From Methylomonas lenta (lineage in GTDB: Bacteria; Pseudomonadota; Gammaproteobacteria; Methylococcales; Methylomonadaceae), in the NCBI RefSeq assembly GCF_001644015.1, contig NZ_LUUI01000111.1:1-64000 (forward strand): a DNA stretch of 64,000 nt, read 5' to 3'. The position numbers were made by a program, and so were the translations under genes. The notes under the pieces were generated by a model. The model had not been told where the DNA came from. It worked only from the letters and a program-made list of their open reading frames with translations, and did not search any database. Positions 37,089 through 47,538 of this stretch are shown here, piece by piece (position 1 is the first letter of the stretch; every line of letters begins with the position of its first letter).

Positions 37089-38164
37089 CGCCAGCGGCTT
37101 ATGTGCAGCTGGATTTGGAGGCGGTGCGGCATAATCTGTCCCAGGTTAAACGCTATGCCCCAAATAATAAAATCATGGCGGTGATCAAGGCTAATGCCTA
37201 CGGCCATGGTATTACGCGAGTCGCTCGAGCGCTGGATCAGGCCGATGGTTTAGCCGTAGCCCGCGTAGATGAAGGCGTAAGATTACGCAAAGCCGGCTTC
37301 AATCAATCCATCACCGTACTGCAGGGCTTTGTTTGTATCGATGAATTACAGTTGATGCTGCAACATCAACTGGATGCCGTCATCCACACCTCGCAGCAAA
37401 TTGACATTTTGCAACAGCAAACCGGCTCTGCATCAAGTTTATCGGTATGGTTAAAAATGGACACCGGCATGAATCGGCTGGGCTTTAAGGGCCATGACTT
37501 TAATGCAGCATACAATCAGCTATTGCATTGCACCATTGTTAAGCAACCGATTAATTTAATCACCCATTTTGCCAACGCCGACGATTTATTGGACGACAAA
37601 ACCCGCCGCCAAATCGATGTATTCAACCATGCCATTCAAGGCTACCCTGGCCAACGCAGCATTGCTAATTCCGCCGGCATTATCGGTTGGCCTAATGTGA
37701 TCAGCGATTGGGTTCGTCCCGGTTTGATGCTTTATGGTTGCTCACCGTTTGCCGGTAAAACCGGGGCTCACTTTGGCTTAAAACCCGTCATGAGTTTACA
37801 CTCACGTTTGATTGCAGTAAAAAATGTTGCCGCTGGCGAAACCGTGGGCTATAGCGGTACTTGGGAATGTCCTGTCGACACGCGTTTAGGGGTCATTTCG
37901 ATCGGTTACGGCGACGGCTACCACAGACATACGCGATGTGGAGCACCTGTATTAGTGAATGATCTACGCGTACCTTTGATCGGTCGGGTTTCAATGGATA
38001 TGATCACGGTGGATTTAAACAGCCAACCCACTGCCAAACCCGGCGATCCGGTTACACTATGGGGCAACCAGTTACCGGTGGAAGAAATTGCCCTTCATGC
38101 CGACACTATCCCCTACACCTTGTTATGCGGTATTACCCAGCGGGTGCAAATAGTCGAACGTTGA
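37085..38164 (+). CDS. alr: alanine racemase
   Basis: A 359-residue PLP enzyme that makes D-alanine for peptidoglycan. Lys35 in MAVIKANAYGHG carries PLP, and the opposing catalytic Tyr lies in ETVGYSGTW near residue 255. GYGDGYHR and GRVSMDMITVD are also family features. Overlaps dnaB by four bases. Length is normal. Confidence 0.96.
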   Translation: MTPAAYVQLDLEAVRHNLSQVKRYAPNNKIMAVIKANAYGHGITRVARALDQADGLAVARVDEGVRLRKAGFNQSITVLQGFVCIDELQLMLQHQLDAVIHTSQQIDILQQQTGSASSLSVWLKMDTGMNRLGFKGHDFNAAYNQLLHCTIVKQPINLITHFANADDLLDDKTRRQIDVFNHAIQGYPGQRSIANSAGIIGWPNVISDWVRPGLMLYGCSPFAGKTGAHFGLKPVMSLHSRLIAVKNVAAGETVGYSGTWECPVDTRLGVISIGYGDGYHRHTRCGAPVLVNDLRVPLIGRVSMDMITVDLNSQPTAKPGDPVTLWGNQLPVEEIALHADTIPYTLLCGITQRVQIVER

Positions 38165-38333
38165 GAATTTCCGTTATACAAGTTTGATTATATTTTTAAA
38201 CCTGCAATCTCTCTCATACAGATTAACTGATGGTTGCAATTTGATTGAGTAACCTGCTTATTTTTTGCCTGCGCACTGATACAGAACGCATTGAAAATAT
38301 AGAGCTATTAATAGTTAAAAAAGGAAAAAAATA

Positions 38334-39134
38334 GTGATGTGGCTACGTACCCATTGTGAACTTACTTTTGATGTCAACGTCCCCACGCCTTTTATTTTGA
38401 TGTTGCGGCCACGTAATGGCGCTAATCAATGGGTGGCGAGAGAGTCGTATACTTTGCGACCCAGTGTGCCGGTATTCGAATTTACCGATGACTATGGTAA
38501 CCTCTGCCAACGCTTAATTGCGCCACCCGGCATGTTTCTGGTTAAAACCAGTGCCGATATTCACACGAATGAATATATTGAAATGTGTGCCGGCGCCCCA
38601 TTTGAAGAGGTGCAAAATCTGCCGAACGCAGTGCTGACCTATTTATTGCCTAGCCGCTATTGCGAATCAGATCGTTTTATTGAATTGGCTCAGGAAATCG
38701 TCGCTGGGGTTTCATCAGGCTATGATCAAGTCGCGTCAATTAATCAATGGCTACGTAATAATATTCGTTTCAATCCGGATTCGCCGTATTTTCAGATGTC
38801 GGCAGTAGAAGTTAATTTAGCCGGCGAAGGTGTTTGTCGTGAATTAGCACATTTGGGAATCGCACTCTGCCGAGCACTTTGCATTCCGGCACGGATGGTA
38901 GTGGGTTATTTGCACGGTTTAAAACCCATGGATTTTCACGCTTGGTTTGAAGCTTATGTCGGCGGGCGCTGGTACACGTTTGACCCTACTCAAGCGGAAC
39001 CGCGGGGTGGCCGAGTCGTGGTAGCCTACGGGCATGATGCTGCTGATGTAGCCATCTTTACCCAGTTTGGTCCGGCACTACCGCCTTTGCATATGGCGGT
39101 TAAGGTTGAGCGATTGAACGGTCCACCGGAGTAA
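38334..39134 (+). CDS. transglutaminase-like protein, first of tandem pair
   Basis: A 266-residue protein with an N-terminal bacterial transglutaminase-like beta domain and a cysteine-protease core. The triad is visible: Cys in [20 protein letters not shown], His in [13 protein letters not shown] and Asp in [10 protein letters not shown]. The start is either the GTG at 38334, eight bases after AAGGA, or the ATG next to it. The five-base gap to a second homologous gene suggests duplication and joint action. Substrate unknown; such proteins are linked to peptide amidation or deamidation. Cytoplasmic by lack of a signal peptide. Confidence 0.85.
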   Translation: MMWLRTHCELTFDVNVPTPFILMLRPRNGANQWVARESYTLRPSVPVFEFTDDYGNLCQRLIAPPGMFLVKTSADIHTNEYIEMCAGAPFEEVQNLPNAVLTYLLPSRYCESDRFIELAQEIVAGVSSGYDQVASINQWLRNNIRFNPDSPYFQMSAVEVNLAGEGVCRELAHLGIALCRALCIPARMVVGYLHGLKPMDFHAWFEAYVGGRWYTFDPTQAEPRGGRVVVAYGHDAADVAIFTQFGPALPPLHMAVKVERLNGPPE

Positions 39135-39139
39135 TCGCT

Positions 39140-40000
39140 ATGCATAGAATCCGTATTCAACATGTCACGGAGTATTTTTTCGCCAATTTCGTCACCCTGA
39201 ACCAACATCAATTATTGTTGCGACCGCGCGAGGGCCATGATGTCCGCATCGAATCGTCACGCTTGGATATCAGCCCGGCTTATAACATTAAATGGTATCG
39301 CGATGTGTTTGATAATTCAGTGGCATTGGTTACTTTTCTGCAGCCGGCAAACAAACTCAGGATTGCCAGCGAAGTCGTGATTCAGCATTATGAAGAGTCA
39401 CCGATGAATTCCTCTGTGGAAGACTATGCACTGCATTACCCCTTTGTATACCATGAAAGCGATCGAATAGACCTGGCGGCCTTTCAGCAACCGGTTTTTT
39501 ATAATGATCAGCCGGCTGTCATCAACTGGTTACACAACATGGGCTTGCACACACGCAACATGGCAACCTTGAGTCTGCAAAACAAATTAAATCAGACCAT
39601 ACACAGCCAGTTTCGTTATCAAATGCGGGAAGAAGCGGGTGTGCAATCGCCTACACAAACTTTGCAGATGGGCAGCGGTTCCTGCCGTGACTATGCCACC
39701 TTATTTATCGAAGCTTGCCGCAGTCTGGGTTTAGCCAGTCGCTTTGTCAGCGGCTATTTGCATGCCCCCGCCACTGAAGTCGGTAATGCCTCAACTCACG
39801 CCTGGGCCGAGGTTTATCTGCCCGGCAAAGGCTGGCAAGGCTTTGATCCCACCATCGGCGAAATCACCGGCAACCGGCATATTGCGGTGGCTGTAGCCCG
39901 CAACCCGGAAGCCATTCCACCTGTATCCGGCAGCTTCACTGGCCCCGGCTTTACGATACCTAACATGGCAGTCAACGTACAGGTTAATCTACTAGATTGA
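39140..40000 (+). CDS. transglutaminase-like protein, second of tandem pair
   Basis: A 286-residue homologue of the preceding protein, starting MHRIRIQHVTEYFFANFVTL as in the classical transglutaminase/protease group. Triad: Cys in MGSGSCRDYATLFIEACRSL, His in ASTHAWAEVYLPG and Asp in WQGFDPTIGE. The two tandem copies differ strongly in their N-terminal part, so they probably act on different or linked substrates. Convergent with the minus-strand thioredoxin/CcdA gene, with only 12 bases between stops. Confidence 0.9.
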   Translation: MHRIRIQHVTEYFFANFVTLNQHQLLLRPREGHDVRIESSRLDISPAYNIKWYRDVFDNSVALVTFLQPANKLRIASEVVIQHYEESPMNSSVEDYALHYPFVYHESDRIDLAAFQQPVFYNDQPAVINWLHNMGLHTRNMATLSLQNKLNQTIHSQFRYQMREEAGVQSPTQTLQMGSGSCRDYATLFIEACRSLGLASRFVSGYLHAPATEVGNASTHAWAEVYLPGKGWQGFDPTIGEITGNRHIAVAVARNPEAIPPVSGSFTGPGFTIPNMAVNVQVNLLD

Positions 40001-40012
40001 GTCAACCAACGC

Positions 40013-41269
40013 TCAAGGCATGATCAACAAATACACGCCTAAACCCAGCATAACCAATCCGCTAATCAATTTTAGTCGGCGACCAGCCTTTTCCTGTAAA
40101 CGCTGCTGACTGAGGGTCACCACACCAATGCCTAAAATAATAAAATCGTCAAACATATAAGCTAGGTTGTATAGCAACAAATAGCCGTAATAACTCAGGC
40201 TATCCAATTGACGTAGGGTCAGAATCCGGGTGTATAAAGCCGGAAAACCGGAGGTGCAAAGCAGTTCGACTATCTGGACTAAAATCGCCAATACCATAGC
40301 GCCAATCATCGCCGCCAATAGACTCTCGGCTTGCAATATTTTACGGATTTGATTGTAAATTCCTGGTTTGGCGACTTGCGGAATCGATAAGGAAATACCA
40401 CGCCCATACGCCCAAAAATCTTTTAAGTTGATAGCACCTGCCACGATGGCGATAACCGCAATGATCATTTCCGATAGGCGTGAAAGGCCTATCAATAAAA
40501 ATAGATTAAGCCAGGCTGCCATAAAAACAAAATAGGCCACCCCTTCGACAGCCACGAATACACCTGCAACCGCAAGCATACGCATGCGATTCTGCATGGG
40601 CGCCAACATGGAAATCATTAAAACCAACACCCATATCGAACAGGGATTGAAGCCATCCAGCAAACCCATAGCTAGAGTAAACAGCGGCAAACCGACTTCT
40701 TCCAGTGATATTGTCTGGCCCAACAGATTCACCTGAAACGACTCGGCTTTACTGTCTGGTGCAGCCTGATTCTCAGTGGTTTCACAGCTAACCGGCTTTT
40801 CCGCTTCGCAACTGCCAAAATCCTCCTGCACTGGCGGCGTTTCTAAACCAGTTGCACCTAATGCATTGCGAATTAATTGACCATTGCTCATTTCATCTGA
40901 ATAGCCAACTATAAGTTGATCATTCAGGTAAAAAGCCGGCACTCTTAAAGAGGGATTGTGAACTTTTTGCGCGATTTGTTTTAACCGCTGCAAGTATTCC
41001 GGGTTTTGCTTAAGATTGTAATAAACAATCTGCAAAGCCGGCCTTTCCTGCTGCAGTTTATGCAGAAATTCTTCAGCCTTGGCACAATGCGGGCAACCAT
41101 CCAGAACAAAAACCTCAATATCCGCTGCTGCAGCCAGCGTTGATATGGCTGCTGGCTTGTCGATATCTTCCGCAGCCGCCCTCGGTATAACCCCTAATAT
41201 CAGCAGAAGCAGTAAGCCAATAGTTATTAAGCTGCAACAGCTATTTTTCGCAAAGCCAAAAGATATCAT
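40013..41269 (-). CDS. glutaredoxin-like domain fused to DsbD/CcdA-type membrane protein
   Basis: A 418-residue protein. A signal-anchor lies at residues 12-33, then a thioredoxin/glutaredoxin fold with CPHC at 59-62 (VFVLDGCPHCAKAEEFL) and the cis-Pro in LRVPAFYL. After a linker with several Cys (about 140-175) come six hydrophobic segments from about residue 185 to the end. This resembles small DsbD-like proteins that pass reducing power across the inner membrane, here with the thioredoxin domain at the N-terminus on the periplasmic side. The substrate could be c-type cytochrome maturation or disulphide isomerisation; not decidable here. Confidence 0.75.
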   Translation of the reverse strand: MISFGFAKNSCCSLITIGLLLLLILGVIPRAAAEDIDKPAAISTLAAAADIEVFVLDGCPHCAKAEEFLHKLQQERPALQIVYYNLKQNPEYLQRLKQIAQKVHNPSLRVPAFYLNDQLIVGYSDEMSNGQLIRNALGATGLETPPVQEDFGSCEAEKPVSCETTENQAAPDSKAESFQVNLLGQTISLEEVGLPLFTLAMGLLDGFNPCSIWVLVLMISMLAPMQNRMRMLAVAGVFVAVEGVAYFVFMAAWLNLFLLIGLSRLSEMIIAVIAIVAGAINLKDFWAYGRGISLSIPQVAKPGIYNQIRKILQAESLLAAMIGAMVLAILVQIVELLCTSGFPALYTRILTLRQLDSLSYYGYLLLYNLAYMFDDFIILGIGVVTLSQQRLQEKAGRRLKLISGLVMLGLGVYLLIMP

Positions 41270-41293
41270 CGAATTTTGTTCAGATTTGTATCA

Positions 41294-41363
41294 TTAAAAA
41301 GTAGCTTAGATAATTCCAAAGGCGGTCAGGCTGCCACTACAGCAGCCTATTCTTCTAAGCTAC
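41294..41363 (-). terminator. terminator of ftsH
   Basis: On the minus strand GTAGCTTAG (41363-41355) pairs exactly with CTAAGCTAC (41309-41301), with an inner GGCTG/CAGCC stem, and is followed by TTTTTAA. A long but convincing rho-independent terminator. Confidence 0.7.
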
Positions 41364-41370
41364 CAAAGCG

Positions 41371-43317
41371 CTACTTACTTTTTTTAACAATTAAAGCCAG
41401 CATCTCCTCCCGCTGAATAACTTCTTTTTCCTGCAGCAAATCAGCCAATTGATTCAAAAGTTTGCGTTTTGTGCTGAGTATATCCAACGCTCGTTGCTGA
41501 GCATCCTCAACCAGGGCTTTGATTTCGGCATCGACAATGCGAGCGGTTTCTTCACTGTAATTGCGTTGCTCGGATAGTTCACCGCTTAAAAATTGCAATT
41601 GCTGGCGTTGCCCATAAATCAGCGGACCCAGTTTTTCACTCATACCCAAATAACACACCATGTTGCGAGCAATTTCACTGGCTTTTTCCAGATCATTTTG
41701 CGCACCGGTAGACACACTATCCAATGCCAGTTGTTCAGCGACGCGCCCGCCCAACAAAATGGCCAATTGATCTTTCAACTCGGCTTCAGTAGATAGATAT
41801 TTTTCTTCAACCGGTAATTGTAAAGTAAAACCCAGCGCCGATACACCACGGGGAATGATGGAGATTTTATGCACCGGTTGACCGGTCGGCACGGTTTCCG
41901 CCACTAATGCATGACCAGCTTCATGATAAGCAACACGGCGTTTTTCTTCCGGTCCAAGTAATCGATTTTTCTTTTCCGGCCCAGCCATGACTCGATCGAT
42001 GGCTGCCTCAAAATCAGCCATGCTGACTGAATCACGTTCTCCACGCGCAGCCAAAATCGCCGCTTCGTTAGCGATGTTGGATAAATCGGCGCCGACGAAG
42101 CCGGGTGTTCGTTTGGCGACGGTATCCAAATCAACATCAGGGTCCAATTGCATGGCTTTACTATGCAACTTGAGGATGGCGATACGGTCGATCAAATCAG
42201 GTTTGTCGACCACAATTTGCCGATCGAAACGACCGGCGCGTAACAAAGCTTTATCCAAAATTTCCGGCCGATTGGTAGCTGCCATCACGACGACGCCTGC
42301 AGTCGGATCGAAGCCATCCATTTCGGTCAGCAATTGATTCAAGGTTTGTTCGCGTTCGTCGTTGCCACCCATGATTGCCGGGCCACCGCGTGATCGACCG
42401 ATGGCATCCAGTTCGTCAATAAAAATGATGCAAGGCGCTTTTTGCCGGGCTTGCTCAAACAAATCCCGCACCCGAGCTGCGCCAATACCGACGAACATTT
42501 CGATAAATTCAGAGGCACTGATATTAAAAAATGGCACGCCAGCCTCGCCGGATACAGCGCGCGCCAGCAGGGTTTTACCCGTACCAGGCGAACCAACCAG
42601 CAACACACCTTTGGGCATGCGGCCACCCAGCTTTTGCAGTTTTTCGGGGGATTTTAAAAATTCGATGGTTTCCTTCAACTCTTGCTTGGCACTTTCTGCA
42701 CCGGCCACATCGTCAAAGGTAATTTTGCTGGCTTCCTGCTGAATTTTGATTTTATTACCTATATTCAAAAATCCACGTCCTGCACCTCCAGTCATCCGGG
42801 GTAACAGCCACATCCAGATGCCGGCAAAAATAGCGATAGGGATAATCCAGTTGAACAGCAAATTGCTAAGCCAGTTATCCCCGCTTCTGACTACGTATTC
42901 AACTTTGTGATCCTGCAGGTTTTTGGTGAGTGGCTCATCCCACAACGGAATGGTAAAGAAATGCTCACCTAGTTCTTTGTCTGCTTGCTTGAGACTGCCA
43001 TTAATAAAGTGTTGGGTGACGACGGCTTTGTCAACTTTGTCTGCATTAACCAGTGTCAAGAACTGGCTGTAGGGTATCTCCTGCCCCTGCGGTTTTTCGC
43101 CACCAGCCAATAGGGATAACAGCAAAATGCCAAGCCAAACATATAACCAATAACGAGTCGGTTTATTGGCAGGTGCTTGAGAGTCTTCCGATTTAGCCCC
43201 CGTATCTGTTGGTGGCTTGAGTAATGTTTTAAGCGATTTATCCAGCCAGCGCCAGGCTAGATAAAGCCAATCGAGTAGTGTTTTAAAAATTTCGGTCAGT
43301 TTTTGCTTATCTAACAT
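41371..43317 (-). CDS. ftsH: ATP-dependent zinc metalloprotease FtsH
   Basis: A 648-residue membrane-anchored AAA+ protease that degrades misfolded and regulatory proteins. Two membrane segments (about 54-71 and 153-170) flank a periplasmic domain. The AAA domain has Walker A GSPGTGKT, Walker [10 protein letters not shown], and the SRH with [18 protein letters not shown]. The M41 protease has [10 protein letters not shown]. Unlike E. coli FtsH, it has an extra ~50 residues before the first membrane segment ([20 protein letters not shown] and a polar linker). It is not in the usual rrmJ-ftsH-folP context, so it may be a paralogue. Confidence 0.93.
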   Translation of the reverse strand: MLDKQKLTEIFKTLLDWLYLAWRWLDKSLKTLLKPPTDTGAKSEDSQAPANKPTRYWLYVWLGILLLSLLAGGEKPQGQEIPYSQFLTLVNADKVDKAVVTQHFINGSLKQADKELGEHFFTIPLWDEPLTKNLQDHKVEYVVRSGDNWLSNLLFNWIIPIAIFAGIWMWLLPRMTGGAGRGFLNIGNKIKIQQEASKITFDDVAGAESAKQELKETIEFLKSPEKLQKLGGRMPKGVLLVGSPGTGKTLLARAVSGEAGVPFFNISASEFIEMFVGIGAARVRDLFEQARQKAPCIIFIDELDAIGRSRGGPAIMGGNDEREQTLNQLLTEMDGFDPTAGVVVMAATNRPEILDKALLRAGRFDRQIVVDKPDLIDRIAILKLHSKAMQLDPDVDLDTVAKRTPGFVGADLSNIANEAAILAARGERDSVSMADFEAAIDRVMAGPEKKNRLLGPEEKRRVAYHEAGHALVAETVPTGQPVHKISIIPRGVSALGFTLQLPVEEKYLSTEAELKDQLAILLGGRVAEQLALDSVSTGAQNDLEKASEIARNMVCYLGMSEKLGPLIYGQRQQLQFLSGELSEQRNYSEETARIVDAEIKALVEDAQQRALDILSTKRKLLNQLADLLQEKEVIQREEMLALIVKKSK

Positions 43318-43391
43318 AACGTGGCACGCCTCCAGATCAGAATAAAACTATCTGCTTAAGCTACTCCTGCTAATCCATTTTGTCGACTAGT

Positions 43392-43877
43392 TCACGCTTG
43401 GGTCAATTCTCGATAGGCTCCGCTGTAATACAGCAGCGGCTCGCCACTGCGGCAGATGACTTTTTGCACTTCACCGATCACGATCCAATGCGTACCCGCC
43501 AACACTTGATCGACGACTTTACATTCCAGACTAGCCAAAGATTCTGTTAACAAAGGCGCGCCGTTCTCGCCAACTTCCCAGCCCACATTAGCAAACCGTT
43601 CTTCCTGAGTACTGCCGCCGGCAAATTGATTCGACACATCCCGCTGTTCAGCACCGAGTATATTCACAGCAAACTGTTTTTGTTCCAATACTACTGTACC
43701 GGTATCGGTATTCTGATTCAAGCACACCAAAACCTGCGGTGGGTCCACGGAAACACTGCTAAACGAGGTAGCCGTCATCCCTTTCAAACCTTGTTGTTCG
43801 GATTGAGCTGTCACTACGGTGACGCCACTCGCCCATAATTTCAGGGCATTTTTAAACTGACTTGCATCAACACTCAT
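43392..43877 (-). CDS. flavin reductase-like (FMN-binding split-barrel) protein
   Basis: A 161-residue protein with KLWASGVTVVTAQ at residues 13-25, GMTATSFSSVSVDPPQVLVC at 33-52 and FAVNILGAEQRDVSNQFAG, matching small flavin reductases (PF01613) that supply reduced FMN or FAD to monooxygenases. Length is typical. The gene for a flavin-using partner is not adjacent. Same strand as its neighbours; the gap to DUF2818 is 29 bases. Confidence 0.9.
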   Translation of the reverse strand: MSVDASQFKNALKLWASGVTVVTAQSEQQGLKGMTATSFSSVSVDPPQVLVCLNQNTDTGTVVLEQKQFAVNILGAEQRDVSNQFAGGSTQEERFANVGWEVGENGAPLLTESLASLECKVVDQVLAGTHWIVIGEVQKVICRSGEPLLYYSGAYRELTQA

Positions 43878-43906
43878 AAATTTCTCTTAGATTATTATTG
43901 CCCAAC

Positions 43907-44212
43907 TTATGCTTTTAACAGCTTTTTTAAGTCGTAGTGATAAATAAATCCGGGCAATGCAAAAACTGTAAATAAACAGAGGGTAGCCACATAAAACTCC
44001 CACTGCTGACCATGTAAACCACCCGTCAGTTTATTTTCCAAAGCCATAGCCAGCAAACCGACCAAACCATAACACACCAGCCACTCCATCCAGCGCCAGC
44101 CTGCGGTTTTGTTTAGTCTTACGACCAATACAAAACGCTCGCTTAACCAGGGTAAATTGGCAGCTATAAAAGCCACTGCCAATAAAACGCCGTATACGCT
44201 GGTTGCTGCCAT
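43907..44212 (-). CDS. small membrane protein, DUF2818 family
   Basis: A 101-residue protein with three to four hydrophobic segments (YGVLLAVAFIAANLPWL, WMEWLVCYGLVGLLAMALE, WEFYVATLCLFTVFALPGF). The LPW near residue 20 and the ALPGFIYHYDL end fit DUF2818, a family often near complex I or tRNA-synthetase genes in proteobacteria. Its ATG overlaps the lysS stop by one base (TAATG), so translation is coupled to lysS. Function unknown. Confidence 0.85.
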   Translation of the reverse strand: MAATSVYGVLLAVAFIAANLPWLSERFVLVVRLNKTAGWRWMEWLVCYGLVGLLAMALENKLTGGLHGQQWEFYVATLCLFTVFALPGFIYHYDLKKLLKA

Positions 44213-45717
44213 TAGTTTTTAGGGCGCATATGCGGAAATAGCAACACGTCGCGGATGCTCGGTGCGTTGGTAAACAACATCACCAATCGATCGATACCGA
44301 TGCCCTCACCGGCGGTCGGCGGCATACCATGTTCCAAGGCGGTGATGTAATCGGCATCAAAATGCATGGCTTCGTTGTCGCCGGCTTCTTTTTCTTCCAC
44401 CTGTTTTCTGAACCGCTCGGCTTGATCTTCGGCGTCATTCAGCTCGGTAAAACCATTGGCAATTTCACGGCCACCAACAAAAAATTCAAACCTATCGGTG
44501 ACATGCGGATCGTCATCATTACGGCGTGCCAGCGGAGACACCTCTACCGGGTAGGCTGTAATAAAAGTTGGATTCATTAAACGATGTTCCACCGTTTTCT
44601 CAAAGATTTCGATCTGCACCTTGCCTAGACCATAACTGTCTTTGAGCGGAATTTTCAGATTTTCCGCCACTTTGACAGCCGCTTCGCGGCTATTTAAGTC
44701 CTCAAGCGTCAATTCCGGATTGAAATGCAGAATCGATTCCAGCACCGTCATGCGGGTAAACGGTTTAGCAAAATCATAATGATCGCCCTGATATTCGATA
44801 GTTGACTGGCCAACCACATCCTCAGCAATCCCTTTCAACATAGCTTCAGTCAAATCCATCAAATCACCATATTCAGCATAGGCCTGATAGAACTCTATCA
44901 TGGTAAATTCCGGATTATGTCGAGTCGACAGACCTTCGTTGCGGAAATTACGATTGATCTCGAATACCCGTTCGAAACCACCCACTACCAGCCGTTTTAA
45001 ATACAGCTCCGGTGCGATACGCAAATACAGTTCCATATCCAGCGCATTATGAAAAGTGGTGAAGGGCCTGGCGGTAGCGCCACCGGGGATGACTTGCATC
45101 ATCGGTGTTTCCACTTCCAAAAAATCGCGTGCGATCAAAAATTCGCGGATATAGTTGACGATTTTCGAACGCATCAAAAAAGTTTTGCGGGTTTCGTCGC
45201 TCATAATCAAATCCAGATAACGCTGGCGGTATTTGATTTCTTGATCGGCAACACCATGGAATTTTTCCGGCAACGGACGCAGGGCTTTAGTCAATAACCG
45301 GATTTCGTCAAGCTTGACGCTGAGTTCGCCGACCTTGGTTTTGAACAACACGCCTTCGGCACCAATGATGTCGCCAATGTCCCATTTTTTGAATTGGTCG
45401 TTATAAACGCCTTCCGGCAGATTATCACGGGCAACATACAATTGAATTTGGCCGGACATATCCTGCATATGACAAAAGCTAGCTTTACCCATGATACGAC
45501 GTGTCATCATGCGGCCGGCAATTTTCACCCGTATAGGCTCGGCTAATAATTCTTCTTCGGATTTTTCGCCGTATTCGGCCAATACTTCGCCGGCCACTAC
45601 ATTGCGGCGAAAATCGGTCGGGAAGGCAATACCTTCTTCGCGAATGCCGTTAAGTTTTTCGCGGCGCTGTTTAATTTGTTCTTGTTCGTCGTGTTCTATT
45701 TCTGACATGATTGACAT
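44212..45717 (-). CDS. lysS: lysyl-tRNA synthetase (class II)
   Basis: A 501-residue enzyme charging tRNA-Lys. The N-terminal OB-fold anticodon domain ([21 protein letters not shown], about 67-85) precedes the class II core with motif 2 [20 protein letters not shown] and motif 3 [15 protein letters not shown]. In E. coli lysS directly follows prfB; here the same order is kept but four accessory genes lie between. Confidence 0.97.
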   Translation of the reverse strand: MSIMSEIEHDEQEQIKQRREKLNGIREEGIAFPTDFRRNVVAGEVLAEYGEKSEEELLAEPIRVKIAGRMMTRRIMGKASFCHMQDMSGQIQLYVARDNLPEGVYNDQFKKWDIGDIIGAEGVLFKTKVGELSVKLDEIRLLTKALRPLPEKFHGVADQEIKYRQRYLDLIMSDETRKTFLMRSKIVNYIREFLIARDFLEVETPMMQVIPGGATARPFTTFHNALDMELYLRIAPELYLKRLVVGGFERVFEINRNFRNEGLSTRHNPEFTMIEFYQAYAEYGDLMDLTEAMLKGIAEDVVGQSTIEYQGDHYDFAKPFTRMTVLESILHFNPELTLEDLNSREAAVKVAENLKIPLKDSYGLGKVQIEIFEKTVEHRLMNPTFITAYPVEVSPLARRNDDDPHVTDRFEFFVGGREIANGFTELNDAEDQAERFRKQVEEKEAGDNEAMHFDADYITALEHGMPPTAGEGIGIDRLVMLFTNAPSIRDVLLFPHMRPKN

Positions 45718-45838
45718 ATACTAAATATAATTAAAATTACTACAATATGTGACTAAAATAATATTAAATCACGCATTATAAATTACTTATTATCGATACT
45801 AGAAGGTGCATGCAATTAATAAACAGAATTTATATAAG

Positions 45839-46480
45839 CTAAAAACCAAGTGTAGAGACAGAAATCCCAAGCGACTGCGGAATAGTATGAGTATTAACGA
45901 CATCAACCTTAATATTACCTAAAACCATCAATTTTTGTTCTAAAGCCTTTTTTAAACTAGAAGCCATTGGTTTAAAAAATTCTGGATTATTTAATTCCTG
46001 GTTACGCTCCAAAAAAATAATAACAAAAATCGGCATGTTTTCATCAAAAACACGTCTATTATAGTTAACAAGATTTGAATCATTATTACGATTACTTGCC
46101 AAAAGCCCTAACAAAGTGTCTCTTACTTTTTTATGGATTTCATCTATTAAGTATGGCCTCTTATTACTGAAAGAAACAGCATTAATCTCTTCATTACTTA
46201 ATTTCTCTTTCAGCCCCTGAAGAATTTCTGCATATCGGTTATCTTCAACGACAAAACGGATAGAACTTCGTTCATCATCAGCCAAAACATATTTGACTTC
46301 GATCAATAGAAAAGCATTATCTGAAACTGCAATAAAATCTACAGCTTTATATCCATTTCCTTTAAGCTTATTGTAGAAATTTTCTGGACTAATCTCGTCA
46401 TACTTACACACTTTCCATTTATCGGAAAATTCAAACACTAATTCACGACTTCCTTCACCCTCTGAAATTATAGTTGGCAT
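45839..46480 (-). CDS. putative PD-(D/E)XK-type nuclease partner of the AAA ATPase
   Basis: A 213-residue protein with no family I can name. The segment KAVDFIAVSDNAFLLIEVKY (residues 45-64) has Asp48 followed after 12 residues by Glu61-Val-Lys63, fitting the D-x(10-30)-E-x-K core of PD-(D/E)XK nucleases, set between hydrophobic strands. A Glu in the preceding helix is also available. The remainder is mixed alpha/beta (MPIFVIIFLER, LGNIKVDVVNTH). It starts 15 bases after the AAA-ATPase gene and is AT-rich. Together they look like an ATPase-plus-nuclease immunity module, though the nuclease assignment rests on one motif. Confidence 0.6.
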   Translation of the reverse strand: MPTIISEGEGSRELVFEFSDKWKVCKYDEISPENFYNKLKGNGYKAVDFIAVSDNAFLLIEVKYVLADDERSSIRFVVEDNRYAEILQGLKEKLSNEEINAVSFSNKRPYLIDEIHKKVRDTLLGLLASNRNNDSNLVNYNRRVFDENMPIFVIIFLERNQELNNPEFFKPMASSLKKALEQKLMVLGNIKVDVVNTHTIPQSLGISVSTLGF

Positions 46481-46495
46481 ATAATTAATGCAGTC

Positions 46496-47524
46496 CTATA
46501 TGTTGGAGTAAAGTGCTTCCTGCTCTTTATCATATAAATCCAATTCTTCGTTCAAAGCCACAACAGTATTTAGCTCACTCAGCCGACCACCCTGCTCAAC
46601 ATTTACTCCATGTCCAGTGCGCACCAAACTAAAAAAAGCAGTTGGTATTTGTGTTTGAGCATTAGCGATAAGGTAGTCGAAATACTTCATCAAAAAAAGA
46701 TTATGGGTAGCAATTACAATCTGGACATTATACTTAGTCAACTCAAGCAAAATAACAGCTAATAGCTTTATTAGCTGTGGATTCAAATTGGTTTCTGGCT
46801 CATCCCAAAACAGAATACTATCTTCTTTAAGCGAATCGTTAGCAATCAAATAGGAAAGCATACCTAACTTTCGCCATCCTTCCGCCACCATAAATATATT
46901 AATTTCACCCTGATCCGTTTGTAGATAGAAGTTATTATCTTTAAGAACAAATTTACCACCAATAATTTCTTCTATTGAGTCTATAAGAGATTGATTTGGC
47001 TTTTTTAACAGTGGACTATCTATTGCCTTACATAAATCATAATAAGTTTCATCAAAAGACAAATGATATTTCTCATATAACGTGACAAAGTTTGGAAAAA
47101 GTGAAAGCACTTCTTTTGCTGGAAAAAAAAGTGGCAATTTCATCAATGGTGCGGTGGGATGTTGTTTCACATTGATACTATCGACACCCAAACTAATATC
47201 TAATATCTCAGATTCTCTACTTTTGTGATTGACTGAAAACTCTAAAACCATACGAGTTACACAATCCTGACTAGAAGCATCATGTAAAGACTGCAAGTCT
47301 TTAAGCTTTGAAACTTTAAATACTTTATATAATTTATTTTTTAGACTACTTTTCCAGCCTTCTTTCCCACATTGATTCCATACACTTGCAATACTATAAG
47401 CCAGCTTTAGAATATGACTTTTACCGCTAGAGTTCTCACCTATAATAATATTGATGCCGGGAACAAAGTTAAACTCGGCCTTATCAAAATTAGTAAAATT
47501 CTCTATGGTCAATTTTTTCAGCAT
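46496..47524 (-). CDS. AAA15/AAA21-type (OLD/SMC-like) ATPase
   Basis: A 342-residue protein. It starts KKLTIENFTNFDKAEFNFVP, and Walker A is GENSSGKS at 29-36. The signature-like AEGWRKLGMLSYLI is at 214-227, Walker B ILFWDEPETNLNP at 237-249, and the switch His in IATHNLF at 271-277. This is the ABC-like ATPase found in OLD nucleases, PtuA of Septu and AriA of PARIS, but here without a fused Toprim domain. The next gene, 15 bases on, carries a nuclease-like motif and is the likely effector. The ATPase may sense phage or act as a scaffold; this is inference from family and context. Confidence 0.85.
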   Translation of the reverse strand: MLKKLTIENFTNFDKAEFNFVPGINIIIGENSSGKSHILKLAYSIASVWNQCGKEGWKSSLKNKLYKVFKVSKLKDLQSLHDASSQDCVTRMVLEFSVNHKSRESEILDISLGVDSINVKQHPTAPLMKLPLFFPAKEVLSLFPNFVTLYEKYHLSFDETYYDLCKAIDSPLLKKPNQSLIDSIEEIIGGKFVLKDNNFYLQTDQGEINIFMVAEGWRKLGMLSYLIANDSLKEDSILFWDEPETNLNPQLIKLLAVILLELTKYNVQIVIATHNLFLMKYFDYLIANAQTQIPTAFFSLVRTGHGVNVEQGGRLSELNTVVALNEELDLYDKEQEALYSNI

Positions 47525-47538
47525 ATGCAGATTCAGTC

